DNA from: Anniella stebbinsi
Taxonomy: Eukaryota > Chordata > Lepidosauria > Squamata > Anniellidae
Reading direction: 5' to 3'
Length of the DNA stretch: 64,000 nt
Assembly: GCA_029215795.1 (NCBI GenBank)
Contig: JARDYH010000055.1
Coordinates: 1 to 64,000 of the forward strand
Positions 26,873 through 40,800 of this stretch are shown one piece after another; position 1 is the first letter of the stretch, and each line of letters begins with the position of its first letter. Made by a program: the position numbers and the translations under genes. Below the pieces are notes generated by a model. The model made no database searches. It was not told the DNA's origin and saw only the letters and a list, made by a program, of their open reading frames with translations.

Positions 26873-29800
26873 TTAAGGGGAAGAAGGAGAAGTCTAGGGG
26901 AAGTCTAGGGGAAGCAGGGGAAGTATAGAGGGAAGGGGAAGTCTAATGGAAGAAGGGGAAGTATAGAGGGAAGGGGAAGTCTAGGGGAAGTCTAGGGGAA
27001 GAAGGGGAAGTCTAGGGGAAGTCTAGGGGAAGAAGGAAAAGTATAGAGGGAAGGGGAAGTCTACGGGAAGTCTAGGGGAAGAAGGGGAAGTCTAGGGGAA
27101 GAAGGGGAAGTCTAGGAGAAGTCTAGGGGAAGAAGGGGAAGTATAGATGGAAGGGGAAGTCTAGGGGAAGAAGGGGAAGTCTAGGGGAAGAAGGAAAAGT
27201 ATAGCGGGAAGGGGAAGTCTAGGGGAAGTCTAGGGGAAGAAGGGGAAGTATAGAGGGAAGGGGAAGTATAGGGGAAGAAGGGGAAGTCTAAGGGAAGAAG
27301 GGGAAGTCTAGGGGAAGAAGGGGAAGTATAGAGGGAAGGGGAAGTCTAGGGGAAGAAGAGGAAGTCTAGGGGAAGAAGGGGAAGTCTAGGGGAAGAAGGG
27401 GAAGTATAGAGGGAAGGGGAAGTCTAGGGGAAGAAGGGGAAGTATAGAGGGAAGGGTAAGTCTACGGGAAGTCTATGGGAAGAAGGGGAAGTCTAGGGGA
27501 AGTCTAGGGGAAGCAGGGGAAGTATAGAGGGAAGGGGAAGTCTAATGGAAGAAGGGGAAGTATAGAGGGAAAGGGGAAGTCTAGGGGAAGAAGGGGAAGT
27601 CTAGGGGAAGAAGGGGAAGTCTAGGGGAAGAAGGGGAAGTAGAGATGGAAGGGGAAGTCTAAGGGAAGTCTAGGGGAAGAAGGGGAAGTATAGAGGGAAG
27701 GGAAGTCTAGGGGAAGTCTAGGGGAAGAAGGGGAAGTATAGAGGGAAGGGGAAGTCTAGGGGAAGAAGGGGAAGTCTAGGGGAAGAAGGGGAAGTATAGA
27801 GGGAAGGGGAAGTCCAGGGGAAGAAGAGGAAGTCTAGGGGAAGAAGGGGAAGTCTAGGGGAAGAAGGGGAAGTATAGAGGGAAGGGGAAGTCTAGGGGAA
27901 GAAGGGGAAGTATAGAAGGAAGGGGAAGTCTAGGGGAAGTCTAGGGGAAGAAGGGGAAGTCTAGGGGAAGTCTAGGGGAAGCAGGGGAAGTATAGAGGGA
28001 AGGGGAAGTCTAATGGAATAAGGGGAAGTATAGAGGGAAGGGGAAGTCTAGGGGAAGTCTAGGGGAAGAAGGGGAAGTCTAGGGGAAGTCTAGGGGAAGA
28101 AGGGAAAGTATAGAGGGAAGGGGAAGTCTACGGGAAGTCTAGGGGAAGAAGGGGAAGTCTAGGGGAAGAAGGGGAAGTCTAGGAGAAGTCTAGGGGAAGA
28201 AGGGGAAGTATAGCGGGAAGGGGAAGTCTAGGGGAAGTCTAGGGGAAGAAGGGGAAGTATAGAGGGAAGGGGAAGTATAGGGGAAGAAGGGGAAGTCTAA
28301 GGGAAGAAGGGGAAATCTAGGGGAAGAAGGGGAAGTATAGAGGGAAGGGGAAGTCTAGGGGAAGTCTAGGGGAAGAAGGGGAAGTATAGAGGGAAGGGGA
28401 AGTATAGGGGAAGAAGGGGAATTCTAAGGGAAGAAGGGGAAGTCTACGGGAAGAAGGGGAAGTATAGAGGGAAGGGGAAGTCTAGGGGAAGAAGAGGAAG
28501 TCTAGGGGAAGAAGGGGAAGTCTAGGGGAAGAAGGGGAAGTATAGAGGGAAGGGGAAGTCTAGGGAAAGAAGGGGAAGTATATAGGGAAGGGGAAGTCTA
28601 GGGGAAGTCTAGGGGAAGAAGGGGAAGTCTAGGGGAAGTCTAGGGGAAGAAGGGGAAGTATAGAGGGAAGGGGAAGTATAGGGGAAGAAGGGGAAGTCTA
28701 AGGGAAGAAGGGGAAGTCTAGGGGAAGAAGGGGAAGTATAGAGGGAAGGGGAAGTCTAGGGGAAGAAGAGGAAGTCTAGGGGAAGAAGGGGAAGTTTAGG
28801 GGAAGAAGGGGAAGTATAGAGGGAAGGGGAAGTCTAGGGGAAGAAGGGGAAGTATAGAGGGAAGGGGAAGTCTAGGGGAAGTCTAGGGGAAGAAGGGGAA
28901 GTCTAGGGGAAGTCTAGGGGAAGCAGGGGAAGTATAGAGGGAAGGGGAAGTCTAATGGAAGAAGGGGAAGTATAGAGGGAAGGCGAAGTCTAGGGGAAGA
29001 AGGGGAAGTCTAGGGGAAGAAGGGGAAGTCTAGGGGAAGAAGGGGAAGTAGAGAGGGAAGGGGAAGTCTAGGGGAAGTCTAGGGGAAGAAGGGGAAGTAT
29101 AGAGGGAAGGGAAGTCTAGAGGAAGTTAAGGGGAAGAAGGAGAAGTCTAGGGGAAGTCTAGGGGAAGCAGGGGAAGTATAGAGGGAAGGGGAAGTCTAAT
29201 GGAAGAAGGGGTAGTATAGAGGGAAGGGGAAGTCTAGGGGAAGTCTAGGGGAAGAAGGGGAAGTCTAGGGGAAGTCTAGGGGAAGAAGGGAAAGTATAGA
29301 GGGAAGGGGAAGTCTACGGGAAGTCTAGGGGAAGAAGGGGAAGTCTAGGGGAAGAAGGGGAAGTCTAGGAGAAGTCTAGGGGAAGAAGGGGAAGTATAGA
29401 TGGAAGGGGAAGTCTAGGTGAAGAAGGGGAAGTCTAGGGGAAGAAGGAAAAGTATAGCGGGAAGGGGAAGTCTAGGGGAAGTCTAGGGGAAGAAGGGGAA
29501 GTATAGAGGGAAGGGGAAGTATAGGGGAAGAAGGGGAAGTCTAAGGGAAGAAGGGGAAGTCTAGGGGAAGAAGGGGAAGTATAGAGGGAAGGGGAAGTCT
29601 AGGGGAAGAAGAGGAAGTCTAGGGGAAGAAGGGGAAGTCTAGGGGAAGAAGGGGAAGTATAGAGGGAAGGGGAAGTCTAGGGGAAGAAGGGGAAGTATAG
29701 AGGGAAGGGGAAGTCTACGGGAAGTCTATGGGAAGAAGGGGAAGTCTAGGGGAAGTCTAGGGGAAGCAGGGGAAGTATAGAGGGAAGGGGAAGTCTAATG

Positions 29801-31980
29801 GAAGAAGGGGAAGTATAGAGGGAAAGGGGAAGTCTAGGGGAAGAAGGGGAAGTCTAGGGGAAGAAGGGGAAGTCTAGGGGAAGAAGGGGAAGTATAGCGG
29901 GAAGGGGAAGTCTAGGGGAAGTCTAGGGGAAGAAGGGGAAGTATAGAGGGAAGGGGAAGTATAGGGGAAGAAGGGGAAGTCTAAGGGAAGAAGGGGAAGT
30001 CTAGGGGAAGAAGGGGAAGTATAGAGGGAAGGGGAAGTCTAGGGGAAGTCTAGGGGAAGAAGGGGAAGTATAGAGGGAAGGGGAAGTCTAGGGGAAGAAG
30101 GGGAAGTATAGCGGGAAGGGGAAGTCTAGGGGAAGTCTAGGGGAAGAAGGGGAAGTATAGAGGGAAGGGGAAGTATAGGGGAAGAAGGGGAAGTCTAAGG
30201 GAAGAAGGGGAAATCTAGGGGAAGAAGGGGAAGTATAGAGGGAAGGGGAAGTCTAGGGGAAGTCTAGGGGAAGAAGGGGAAGTATAGAGGGAAGGGGAAG
30301 TATAGGGGAAGAAGGGGAATTCTAAGGGAAGAAGGGGAAGTCTAGGGGAAGAAGGGGAAGTATAGAGGGAAGGGGAAGTCTAGGGGAAGAAGAGGAAGTC
30401 TAGGGGAAGAAGGGGAAGTCTAGGGGAAGAAGGGGAAGTATAGAGGGAAGGAGAAGTCTAGGGAAAGAAGGGGAAGTATAGAGGGAAGGGGAAGTCTAGG
30501 GGAAGTCTAGGGGAAGAAGGGGAAGTCTAGGGGAAGTCTAGGGGAAGAAGGGGAAGTATAGAGGGAAGGGGAAGTATAGGGGAAGAAGGGGAAGTCTAAG
30601 GGAAGAAGGGGAATTCTAGGGGAAGAAGGGGAAGTATAGAGGGAAGGGGAAGTCTAGGGGAAGAAGAGGAAGTCTAGGGGAAGAAGGGGAAGTTTAGGGG
30701 AAGATGGGGAAGTATAGAGGGAAGGGGAAGTCTAGGGGAAGAAGGGGAAGTATAGAGGGAAGGGGAAGTCTAGGGGAAGTCTAGGGGAAGAAGGGGAAGT
30801 CTAGGGGAAGTCTAGGGGAAGCAGGGGAAGTATAGAGGGAAGGGGAAGTCTAATGGAAGAAGGGGAAGTATAGAGGGAAGGGGAAGTCTAGGGGAAGAAG
30901 GGGAAGTCTAGGGGAAGAAGGGGAAGTATAGGGGAAGAAGGGGAAGTAGAGAGGGAAGGGGAAGTCTAGGGGAAGTCTAGGGGAAGAAGGGGAAGTATAG
31001 AGGGAAGGGAAGTCTAGAGGAAGTTAAGGGGAAGAAGGAGAAGTCTAGGGGAAGTCTAGGGGAAGCAGGGGAAGTATAGAGGGAAGGGGAAGTCTAATGG
31101 AAGAAGGGGAAGTATAGAGGGAAGGGGAAGTCTAGGGGAAGTCTAGGGGAAGAAGGGGAAGTCTAGGGGAAGTCTAGGGGAAGAAGGGAAAGTATAGAGG
31201 GAAGGGGAAGTCTACGGGAAGTCTAGGGGAAGAAGGGGAAGTCTAGGGGAAGAAGGGGAAGCCTAGGAGAAGTCTAGGGGAAGAAGGGGAAGTATAGATG
31301 GAAGGGGAAGTCTAGGGGAAGAAGGGGAAGTCTAGGGGAAGAAGGAAAAGTATAGCGGGAAGGGGAAGTCTAGGGGAAGTCTAGGGGAAGAAGGGAAGGT
31401 ATAGAGGGAAGGGGAAGTATAGGGGAAGAAGGGGAAGTCTAAGGGAAGAAGGGGAAGTCTAGGGGAAGAAGGGGAAGTATAGAGGGAAGGGGAAGTCTAG
31501 GGGAAGAAGAGGAAGTCTAGGGGAAGAAGGGGAAGTCTACGGGAAGAAGGGGAAGTATAGAGGGAAGGGGAAGTCTAGGGGAAGAAGGGGAAGTATAGAG
31601 GGAAGGGGAAGTCTACGGGAAGTCTATGGGAAGAAGGGGAAGTCTAGGGGAAGTCTAGGGGAAGCAGGGGAAGTATAGAGGGAAGGGGAAGTCTAATGGA
31701 AGAAGGGGAAGTATAGAGGGAAAGGGGAAGTCTAGGGGAAGAAGGGGAAGTCTAGGGGAAGAAGGGGAAGTCTAGGGGAAGAAGGGGAAGTAGAGAGGGA
31801 AGGGGAAGTCTAGGGGAAGTCTAGGGGAAGAAGGGGAAGTATAGAGGGAAGGGAAGTCTAGGGGAAGTCTAGGGGAAGAAGGGGAAGTATAGAGGGAAGG
31901 GGAAGTCTAGGGGAAGAAGGGGAAGTCTAGGGGAAGAAGGGGAAGTATAGAGGGAAGAGAAAGTCTAGGGGAAGAAGGGG
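26873..31980 (+). repeat. Family-A higher-order repeat array, second stretch
   Basis: GTTAAGG lies at 26872, 29125 and 31023, and GTTTAGG at 26541, 28794 and 30692. Both give spacings of 2253 and 1898. The AAGGAAAAGTATAGCGGG variant follows each GTTAAGG by about 320 bp, as in the other A copies. After about 31.9 kb the pattern changes to family B. Confidence 0.85.
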
Positions 31981-34900
31981 AAGTATAGAGGGAAGGGGAA
32001 GTCCAGGGGAAGTCTAGGGGTAGAATGGGAAGTCTAGGGGAAGAAGGGGAAGAAGGGAAGGTATAGAGGGAAGGGGAAGTCTAGGGGAAGTCTAGGGGAA
32101 GAAGGGGAAGTCTAGGGGAAGAAGGGGATGTCTAGGGGAAGAAGGGGAAGTAGAGAGGGAAGGGGAAGTCTAGGGGAAGTCTAGGGGAAGAAGGGGAAGT
32201 ATAGAGGGAAGGGAAGTCTAGGGGAAGTCTAGGGGAAGAAGGGGAAGTATAGAGGGAAGGGGAAGTCTAGGGGAAGAAGGGGAAGTCTAGGGGAAGAAGA
32301 GGAAGTCTAGGGGAAGAAGGGGACGTATAGAGGGAAGGGGAAGTCTAGGGGAAGAAGGGGAAGTCTAGGGGAAGAAGGGGAAGTCTAGGGGAAGAAGGGG
32401 AAGTAGAGAGGGAAGGGGAAGTCTAGGGGAAGTCTAGGGGAAGAAGGGGAAGTATAGAGGGAAGGGAAGTCTATGGGAAGTCTAGGGGAAGAAGGGGAAG
32501 TATAGAGGGAAGGGGAAGTCTAGGGGAAGAAGGGGAAGTCTAGGGGAAGAAGGGGAAGTATAGAGGGAAGAGAAAGTCTAGGGGAAGAAGGGGAAGTATA
32601 GAGGGAAGGGGAAGTCCAGGGGAAGTCTAGGGGTAGAAGGGGAAGTCTAGGGGAAGAAGGGGAAGAAGGGAAGGTATAGAGGGAAGGGGAAGTCTACGGG
32701 AAGTCTAGGGGAAGAAGGAGAGGTCTAGGGGAAGAAGGGGAAATCTAGGGGAAGAAGAGGAAGTATAGAGGGAAGGGGAAGTCTAGGGGAAAAAGGGGAA
32801 GTCTAGGGGAAGAAGGGGAAGTATAGAGGAAAGGGGAAGTCTAGGGGAAGAAGGGGAAATCTAGGAGAAGAAGGGGAACTCTAGGGGAAGAAGGGGAAGT
32901 ATAGAGGGAAGGGGAAGTCTAGGGGAAGAAGGGGAAATCTAGGGGAAGTCTAGGGAAGAAGGGGAAGTATAGAGGGAAGGGGAAGTGTAGGGGAAGTCTT
33001 GGGGAAGAAGGGGAAGTCTAGGGGAAGACGTGGAAGTCTAGGGGAAGAAGGGGAAGTATAGAGGGAAGGGGAAGTCAAGGGGTAGACTAGGGGAAGAAGG
33101 GGAAGTATAGAGGGAAGGGGAAGTCTAGGGGAAGTCTAGGAGAAGAAGGGGAAGTCTAGGGGAAATCTTGAGGAAGAAGGGGAAGTATAGAGGGAAGGGG
33201 AAGTCTAATGGAAGAAGGGGAAGTATAGAGGGAAGGGGAAGTCTAGGGGAAGTCTAGGGGAAGAAGGGGAAGTCTAGGGGAAGTCTAGGGGAAGAAGGGA
33301 AAGTATAGAGGGAAGGGGAAGTCTAGTGGAAGTCTAGGGGAAGAAGGGGAAGTATAGAGGAAAGGTTAAGTCTAGGGGAAGTCTAGGGGAAGAAGGGGCA
33401 GTATAGAGGGAAGGGGAAGTCTAGGGGAAGTCTAGGGGAAGAAGGGGAAGTATAGAGGGAAGGGGAAGTCTAGGGGAAGTCTAGGGGAAGAAGGGGAAGT
33501 CTAGGGGAAGAAGGGGAAGTATAGAGGGAAGGGGAAGTCTAGTGGAAGTCTAGGGGAAGAAGGGGAAGTCTAGGGGAAGAAGGGGAAGTCTAGGGGAAGA
33601 AGGGGAAATATAGAGGGAAGGGGAAGTCTAGGGGAAGAAGGGGAAGTATAGAGGGAAGGGGAAGTCTAGGGGAAGAAGGGGAAGTCTAGGAGAAGAAGGG
33701 GAAGTCTAGGGGAAGAAGGGGAAGTATAGAGGGAAGGGGAAGTCTAGGGGAAGTCTAGGGGGAGAAGGGGAAATCTAAGGGAAGAAGGGGAAGTCTAGGG
33801 GAAGAAGGGGAAGTCTAGGGGAAGAAGGGGAACTATAGAGGGAAGGGGAAGTCTAGGGGAAGTCTAGGGGAAAAGGGGAAGTATAGAGGGAAGGGGAAGT
33901 CTAGGGGAAGTCTAGGGGAAGAAGGGGAAGTATAGCGAGAAGGGGAAGTCTAGGGGAAGTCTAGGGGAAGAAGGGGAAGTATAGAGGAAAGGGGAAGTCT
34001 AGGGGAAGTCTAGGGGAAGAAGGGGCAGTATAGAGGGAAGGGGAAGACTAGGGGAAGTCTAGGGGAAGAAGGGGAAGTATAGAGGGAAGGGGAAGTCTAG
34101 GGGAAGTCTACGGGAAGAAGGGGAAGTCTAGGGGAAGAAGGGGAAGTCTAGGGGAAGAAGGGGAAGTCTGGAGGGAAGGGGAAGTCTAGGGGAAGTCTAG
34201 GGGAAGAAGGGGAAGTCTAGAGGGAAGGGGAAGTCTAGGGGAAGTCTAGGGGAAGAAGGGGAAGTATAGAGGGAAGGGGAAGTCTAGGGGAAGTCTAAGG
34301 GAAGAAGGGGAAGTCTAGGGGAAGAAGGGGAAGTATAGAGGGAAGGGGAAGTCTAGGGGAAGAAGAGGAAGTCTAGGGGAAGAAGGGGAAGTCTAGGGGA
34401 AGAAGGGGAAGTATAGAGGGAAGGGGAAGTCTAGGGGAAGAAGGGGAAGTATAGAGGGAAGGGGAAGACTACAGGAAGTCTAGGGGAAGAAGGGGAAGTC
34501 TAGGGGAAGTCTAGGGGAAGCAGGGGAAGTATAGAGGGAAGGGGAAGTCTAATGGAAGAAGGGGAAGTATAGAGGGAAGGGGAAGTCCAGGGGAAGTCTA
34601 GGGGTAGAATGGGAAGTCTAGGGGAAGAAGGGGAAGAAGGGAAGGTATAGAGGGAAGGGGAAGTCTAGGGGAAGTCTAGGGGAAGAAGGGGAAGTCTAGG
34701 GGAAGAAGGGGATGTCTAGGGGAAGAAGGGGAAGTAGAGAGGGAAGGGGAAGTCTAGGGGAAGTCTAGGGGAAGAAGGGGAAGTATAGAGGGAAGGGAAG
34801 TCTAGGGGAAGTCTAGGGGAAGAAGGGGAAGTATAGAGGGAAGGGGAAGTCTAGGGGAAGAAGGGGAAGTCTAGGGGAAGAAGAGGAAGTCTAGGGGAAG

Positions 34901-37150
34901 AAGGGGACGTATAGAGGGAAGGGGAAGTCTAGGGGAAGAAGGGGAAGTCTAGGGGAAGAAGGGGAAGTCTAGGGGAAGAAGGGGAAGTAGAGAGGGAAGG
35001 GGAAGTCTAGGGGAAGTCTAGGGGAAGAAGGGGAAGTATAGAGGGAAGGGAAGTCTATGGGAAGTCTAGGGGAAGAAGGGGAAGTATAGAGGGAAGGGGA
35101 AGTCTAGGGGAAGAAGGGGAAGTCTAGGGGAAGAAGGGGAAGTATAGAGGGAAGAGAAAGTCTAGGGGAAGAAGGGGAAGTATAGAGGGAAGGGGAAGTC
35201 CAGGGGAAGTCTAGGGGTAGAAGGGGAAGTCTAGGGGAAGAAGGGGAAGAAGGGAAGGTATAGAGGGAAGGGGAAGTCTACGGGAAGTCTAGGGGAAGAA
35301 GGAGAGGTCTAGGGGAAGAAGGGGAAATCTAGGGGAAGAAGAGGAAGTATAGAGGGAAGGGGAAGTCTAGGGGAAAAAGGGGAAGTCTAGGGGAAGAAGG
35401 GGAAGTATAGAGGAAAGGGGAAGTCTAGGGGAAGAAGGGGAAATCTAGGAGAAGAAGGGGAACTCTAGGGGAAGAAGGGGAAGTATAGAGGGAAGGGGAA
35501 GTCTAGGGGAAGAAGGGGAAATCTAGGGGAAGTCTAGGGAAGAAGGGGAAGTATAGAGGGAAGGGGAAGTGTAGGGGAAGTCTTGGGGAAGAAGGGGAAG
35601 TCTAGGGGAAGACGTGGAAGTCTAGGGGAAGAAGGGGAAGTATAGAGGGAAGGGGAAGTCAAGGGGTAGACTAGGGGAAGAAGGGGAAGTATAGAGGGAA
35701 GGGGAAGTCTAGGGGAAGTCTAGGAGAAGAAGGGGAAGTCTAGGGGAAATCTTGAGGAAGAAGGGGAAGTATAGAGGGAAGGGGAAGTCTAATGGAAGAA
35801 GGGGAAGTATAGAGGGAAGGGGAAGTCTAGGGGAAGTCTAGGGGAAGAAGGGGAAGTCTAGGGGAAGTCTAGGGGAAGAAGGGAAAGTATAGAGGGAAGG
35901 GGAAGTCTAGTGGAAGTCTAGGGGAAGAAGGGGAAGTATAGAGGAAAGGTTAAGTCTAGGGGAAGTCTAGGGGAAGAAGGGGCAGTATAGAGGGAAGGGG
36001 AAGTCTAGGGGAAGTCTAGGGGAAGAAGGGGAAGTATAGAGGGAAGGGGAAGTCTAGGGGAAGTCTAGGGGAAGAAGGGGAAGTCTAGGGGAAGAAGGGG
36101 AAGTATAGAGGGAAGGGGAAGTCTAGTGGAAGTCTAGGGGAAGAAGGGGAAGTCTAGGGGAAGAAGGGGAAGTCTAGGGGAAGAAGGGGAAATATAGAGG
36201 GAAGGGGAAGTCTAGGGGAAGAAGGGGAAGTATAGAGGGAAGGGGAAGTCTAGGGGAAGAAGGGGAAGTCTAGGAGAAGAAGGGGAAGTCTAGGGGAAGA
36301 AGGGGAAGTATAGAGGGAAGGGGAAGTCTAGGGGAAGTCTAGGGGGAGAAGGGGAAATCTAAGGGAAGAAGGGGAAGTCTAGGGGAAGAAGGGGAAGTCT
36401 AGGGGAAGAAGGGGAACTATAGAGGGAAGGGGAAGTCTAGGGGAAGTCTAGGGGAAAAGGGGAAGTATAGAGGGAAGGGGAAGTCTAGGGGAAGTCTAGG
36501 GGAAGAAGGGGAAGTATAGCGAGAAGGGGAAGTCTAGGGGAAGTCTAGGGGAAGAAGGGGAAGTATAGAGGAAAGGGGAAGTCTAGGGGAAGTCTAGGGG
36601 AAGAAGGGGCAGTATAGAGGGAAGGGGAAGACTAGGGGAAGTCTAGGGGAAGAAGGGGAAGTATAGAGGGAAGGGGAAGTCTAGGGGAAGTCTACGGGAA
36701 GAAGGGGAAGTCTAGGGGAAGAAGGGGAAGTCTAGGGGAAGAAGGGGAAGTCTGGAGGGAAGGGGAAGTCTAGGGGAAGTCTAGGGGAAGAAGGGGAAGT
36801 CTAGAGGGAAGGGGAAGTCTAGGGGAAGTCTAGGGGAAGAAGGGGAAGTATAGAGGGAAGGGGAAGTCTAGGGGAAGTCTAAGGGAAGAAGGGGAAGTCT
36901 AGGGGAAGAAGGGGAAGTATAGAGGGAAGGGGAAGTCTAGGGGAAGAAGAGGAAGTCTAGGGGAAGAAGGGGAAGTCTAGGGGAAGAAGGGGAAGTATAG
37001 AGGGAAGGGGAAGTCTAGGGGAAGAAGGGGAAGTATAGAGGGAAGGGGAAGACTACAGGAAGTCTAGGGGAAGAAGGGGAAGTCTAGGGGAAGTCTAGGG
37101 GAAGCAGGGGAAGTATAGAGGGAAGGGGAAGTCTAATGGAAGAAGGGGAA
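31980..37150 (+). repeat. Two tandem family-B copies, 2,584 bp each
   Basis: Four independent markers repeat at exactly 2584 bp: TAGAATGGGAAG at 32021 and 34605, GACGTGG at 33027 and 35611, CTTGAGG at 33167 and 35751, and GGTTAAG at 33364 and 35948. GACTACAGG at 34467 and 37051 also fits. With no net length change over the whole unit, this is one of the cleanest duplications in the window and is probably recent. Confidence 0.92.
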
Positions 37151-37889
37151 GTATAGAGGGAAGGGGAAGTCTAGGGGAAGAAGGGGATGTCTAGGGGAAG
37201 AAGGGGAAGTCTAGGGGAAGAAGGGGAAGTAGAGAGGGAAGGGGAAGTCTAGGGGAAGTCTAGGGGAAGAAGGGGAAGTATAGAGGGAAGGGGAAGTCTA
37301 GGGGAAGAAGGGGAAGTCTAGGGGAAGAAGGGGAAGTCTAGGGGAAGAAGGGGAAGTATAGAGGGAAGAGAAAGTCTAGGGGAAGAAGGGGAAGTATAGA
37401 GGGAAGGGGAAGTCCAGGGGAAGTCTAGGGGTAGAAGGGGAAGTCTAGGGGAAGAAGGGGAAGAAGGGAAGTTATAGAGGGAAGGGGAAGTCTACGGGAA
37501 GTCTAGGGGAAGAAGGGGAAGTCTAAGGGAAGAAGGGGAAGTCTAGGGGAAGAAGGGGAAGTATAGAGGGAAGGGGAAGTCTAGGGGAAGAAGAGGTAGT
37601 CTAGGGGAAGAAGGAGAAGTCTAGGGGAAGAAGGGGAAGTATAGAGGAAAGGGGAAGTCTAGGGGAAGAAGGGGACGTATAGAGGGAAGGGGAAGTCTAG
37701 GGGAAGTCTAGGGGAAGAAGGGGAAGTCTAGGGGAAGTCTAGGGGAAGCAGGGGAAGTATAGAGGGAAGGGGAAGTCTAATGGAAGAAGGGGAAGTATAG
37801 AGGGAAGGGGAAGTCTAGGGGAAGTCTATGGGAAGAAGGGGAAGTCTACGGGAAGTCTAGGGGAAGAAGGGGAAGTCTAGGGGAAGAAG

Positions 37890-40800
37890 GGGAAGTCTAG
37901 GGGAAGAAGAGGAAGTATAGAGGGAAGGGGAAGTCTAGGGGAAAAAGGGGAAGTCTAGTGGAAGAAGGGGAAGTCTAGGGGAAGTCTAGGGGAAGAAGGG
38001 GAAATCTAGGAGAAGAAGGGGAACTCTAGGGGAAGAAGGGGAAGTATAGAGGGAAGGGGAAGTCTAGGGGAAGAAGGGGAAATCTAGGGGAAGTCTAGGG
38101 AAGAAGGGGAAGTATAGAGGGAAGAGGAAGTCTAGGGGAAGAAGGGGAAGTATAGAGGGAAGGGGAAGACTACAGGAAGTCTAGGGGAAGAAGGGGAAGT
38201 CTAGGGGAAGTCTAGGGGAAGCAGGGGAAGTATAGAGGGAAGGGGAAGTCTAATGGAAGAAGGGGAAGTATAGAGGGAAGGGGAAGTCTAGGGGAAGAAG
38301 GGGATGTCTAGGGGAAGAAGGGGAAGTCTAGGGGAAGAAGGGGAAGTAGAGAGGGAAGGGGAAGTCTAGGGGAAGTCTAGGGGAAGAAGGGGAAGTATAG
38401 AGGGAAGGGGAAGTCTAGGGGAAGAAGGGGAAGTCTAGGGGAAGTCTAGGGGAAGAAGGGGAAGTCTAGGGGAAGAAGGGGAAGTCTAGGGGAAGAAGGG
38501 GAAATATAGAGGGAAGGGGAAGTCTAGGGGAAGTCTAGGGGAAGAAGGGGAAGTCTAGGGGAAGTAGGGGAAGTCTAGGGGAAGTCTAGGGGAAGAAGGG
38601 GAAGTATAGAGGGAAGGGGAAGTCTAGGGGAAGAAGGGGAAGTCTAGGAGAAGAAGGGGAAGTCTAGGGGAAGAAGGGGAAGTATAGAGGGAAGGGGAAG
38701 TCTAGGGGAAGTCTAGGGGGAGAAGGGGAAATCTAAGGGAAGAAGGGGAAGTCTAGGGGAAGAAGGGGAAGTCTAGTTGAAGAAGGGGAACTATAGAGGG
38801 AAGGGGAAGTCTAGGGGAAGTCTAGGGGAAGAAGGGGAAATATAGAGGGAAGGGGAAGTCTAGGGGAAGTCTAGGGGAAGAAGGGGAAGTCTAGGGGAAG
38901 TAGGGGAAGTCTAGGGGAAGTCTAGGGGAAGAAGGGGAAGTATAGAGGGAAGGGGAAGTCTAGGGGAAGAAGGGGAAGTCTAGGAGAAGAAGGGGAAGTC
39001 TAGGGGAAGAAGGGGAAGTATAGAGGGAAGGGGAAGTCTAGGGGAAGTCTAGGGGGAGAAGGGGAAATCTAAGGGAAGAAGGGGAAGTCTAGGGGAAGAA
39101 GGGGAAGTCTAGGGGAAGAAGGGGAACTATAGAGGGAAGGGGAAGTCTAGGGGAAGTCTAGGGGAAAAGGGGAAGTATAGAGGGAAGGGGAAGTCTAGGG
39201 GAAGTCTAGGGGAAGAAGGGGAAGTATAGCGAGAAGGGGAAGTCTAGGGGAAGTCTAGGGGAAGAAGGGGAAGTATAGAGGAAAGGGGAAGTCTAGGGGA
39301 AGTCTAGGGGAAGAAGGGGCAGTATAGAGGGAAGGGGAAGACTAGGGGAAGTCTAGGGGAAGAAGGGGAAGTACAGAGGGAAGGGGAAGTCTAGGGGAAG
39401 TCTAGGGGAAGAAGGGGAAGTCTAGGGGAAGAAGGGGAAGTCTAGGGGAAGAAGGGGAAGTCTGGAGGGAAGGGGAAGTCTAGGGGAAGTCTAGGGGAAG
39501 AAGGGGAAGTCTAGAGGGAAGGGGAAGTCTAGGGGAAGTCTAGGGGAAGAAGGGGAAGTATAGAGGGAAGGGGAAGTCTAGGGGAAGTCTAAGGGAAGAA
39601 GGGGAAGTCTAGGGGAAGAAGGGGAAGTATAGAGGGAAGGGGAAGTCTAGGGGAAGAAGAGGAAGTCTAGGGGAAGAAGGGGAAGTCTAGGGGAAGAAGG
39701 GGAAGTATAGAGGGAAGAGGAAGTCTAGGGGAAGAAGGGGAAGTATAGAGGGAAGGGGAAGACTACAGGAAGTCTAGGGGAAGAAGGGGAAGTCTAGGGG
39801 AAGTCTAGGGGAAGCAGGGGAAGTATAGAGGGAAGGGGAAGTCTAATGGAAGAAGGGGAAGTATAGAGGGAAGGGGAAGTCAAGGGGAAGAAGGGGATGT
39901 CTAGGGGAAGAAGGGGAAGTCTAGGGGAAGAAGGGGAAGTAGAGAGGGAAGGGGAAGTCTAGGGGAAGTCTAGGGGAAGAAGGGGAAGTATAGAGGGAAG
40001 GGGAAGTCTAGGGGAAGAAGGGGAAGTCTAGGGGAAGTCTAGGGGAAGAAGGGGAAGTCTAGGGGTAGAAGGGGAAGTCTAGGGGAAGAAGGGGAAATTT
40101 AGAGGGAAGGGGAAGTCTAGGGGAAGTCTAGGGGAAGAAGGGGAAGTCTAGGCGAAGTAGGGGAAGTCTAGGGGAAGTCTAGGGGAAGAAGGGGAAGTAT
40201 AGAGGGAAGGGGAAGTCTAGGGGAAGAAGGGGAAGTCTAGGAGAAGAAGGGGAAGTCTAGGGGAAGAAGGGGAAGTATAGAGGGAAGGGGAAGTCTAGGG
40301 GAAGTCTAGGGGGAGAAGGGGAAATCTAAGGGAAGAAGGGGAAGTCTAGGGGAAGAAGGGGAAGTCTAGGGGAAGAAGGGGAACTATAGAGGGAAGGGGA
40401 AGTCTAGGGGAAGTCTAGGGGAAAAGGGGAAGTATAGAGGGAAGGGGAAGTCTAGGGGAAGTCTAGGGGAAGAAGGGGAAGTATAGCGAGAAGGGGAAGT
40501 CTAGGGGAAGTCTAGGGGAAGAAGGGGAAGTATAGAGGAAAGGGGAAGTCTAGGGGAAGTCTAGGGGAAGAAGGGGCAGTATAGAGGGAAGGGGAAGACT
40601 AGGGGAAGTCTAGGGGAAGAAGGGGAAGTATAGAGGGAAGGGGAAGTCTAGGGGAAGTCTAGGGGAAGAAGGGGAAGTCTAGGGGAAGAAGGGGAAGTCT
40701 AGGGGAAGAAGGGGAAGTCTGGAGGGAAGGGGAAGTCTAGGGGAAGTCTAGGGGAAGAAGGGGAAGTCTAGAGGGAAGGGGAAGTCTAGGGGAAGTCTAA

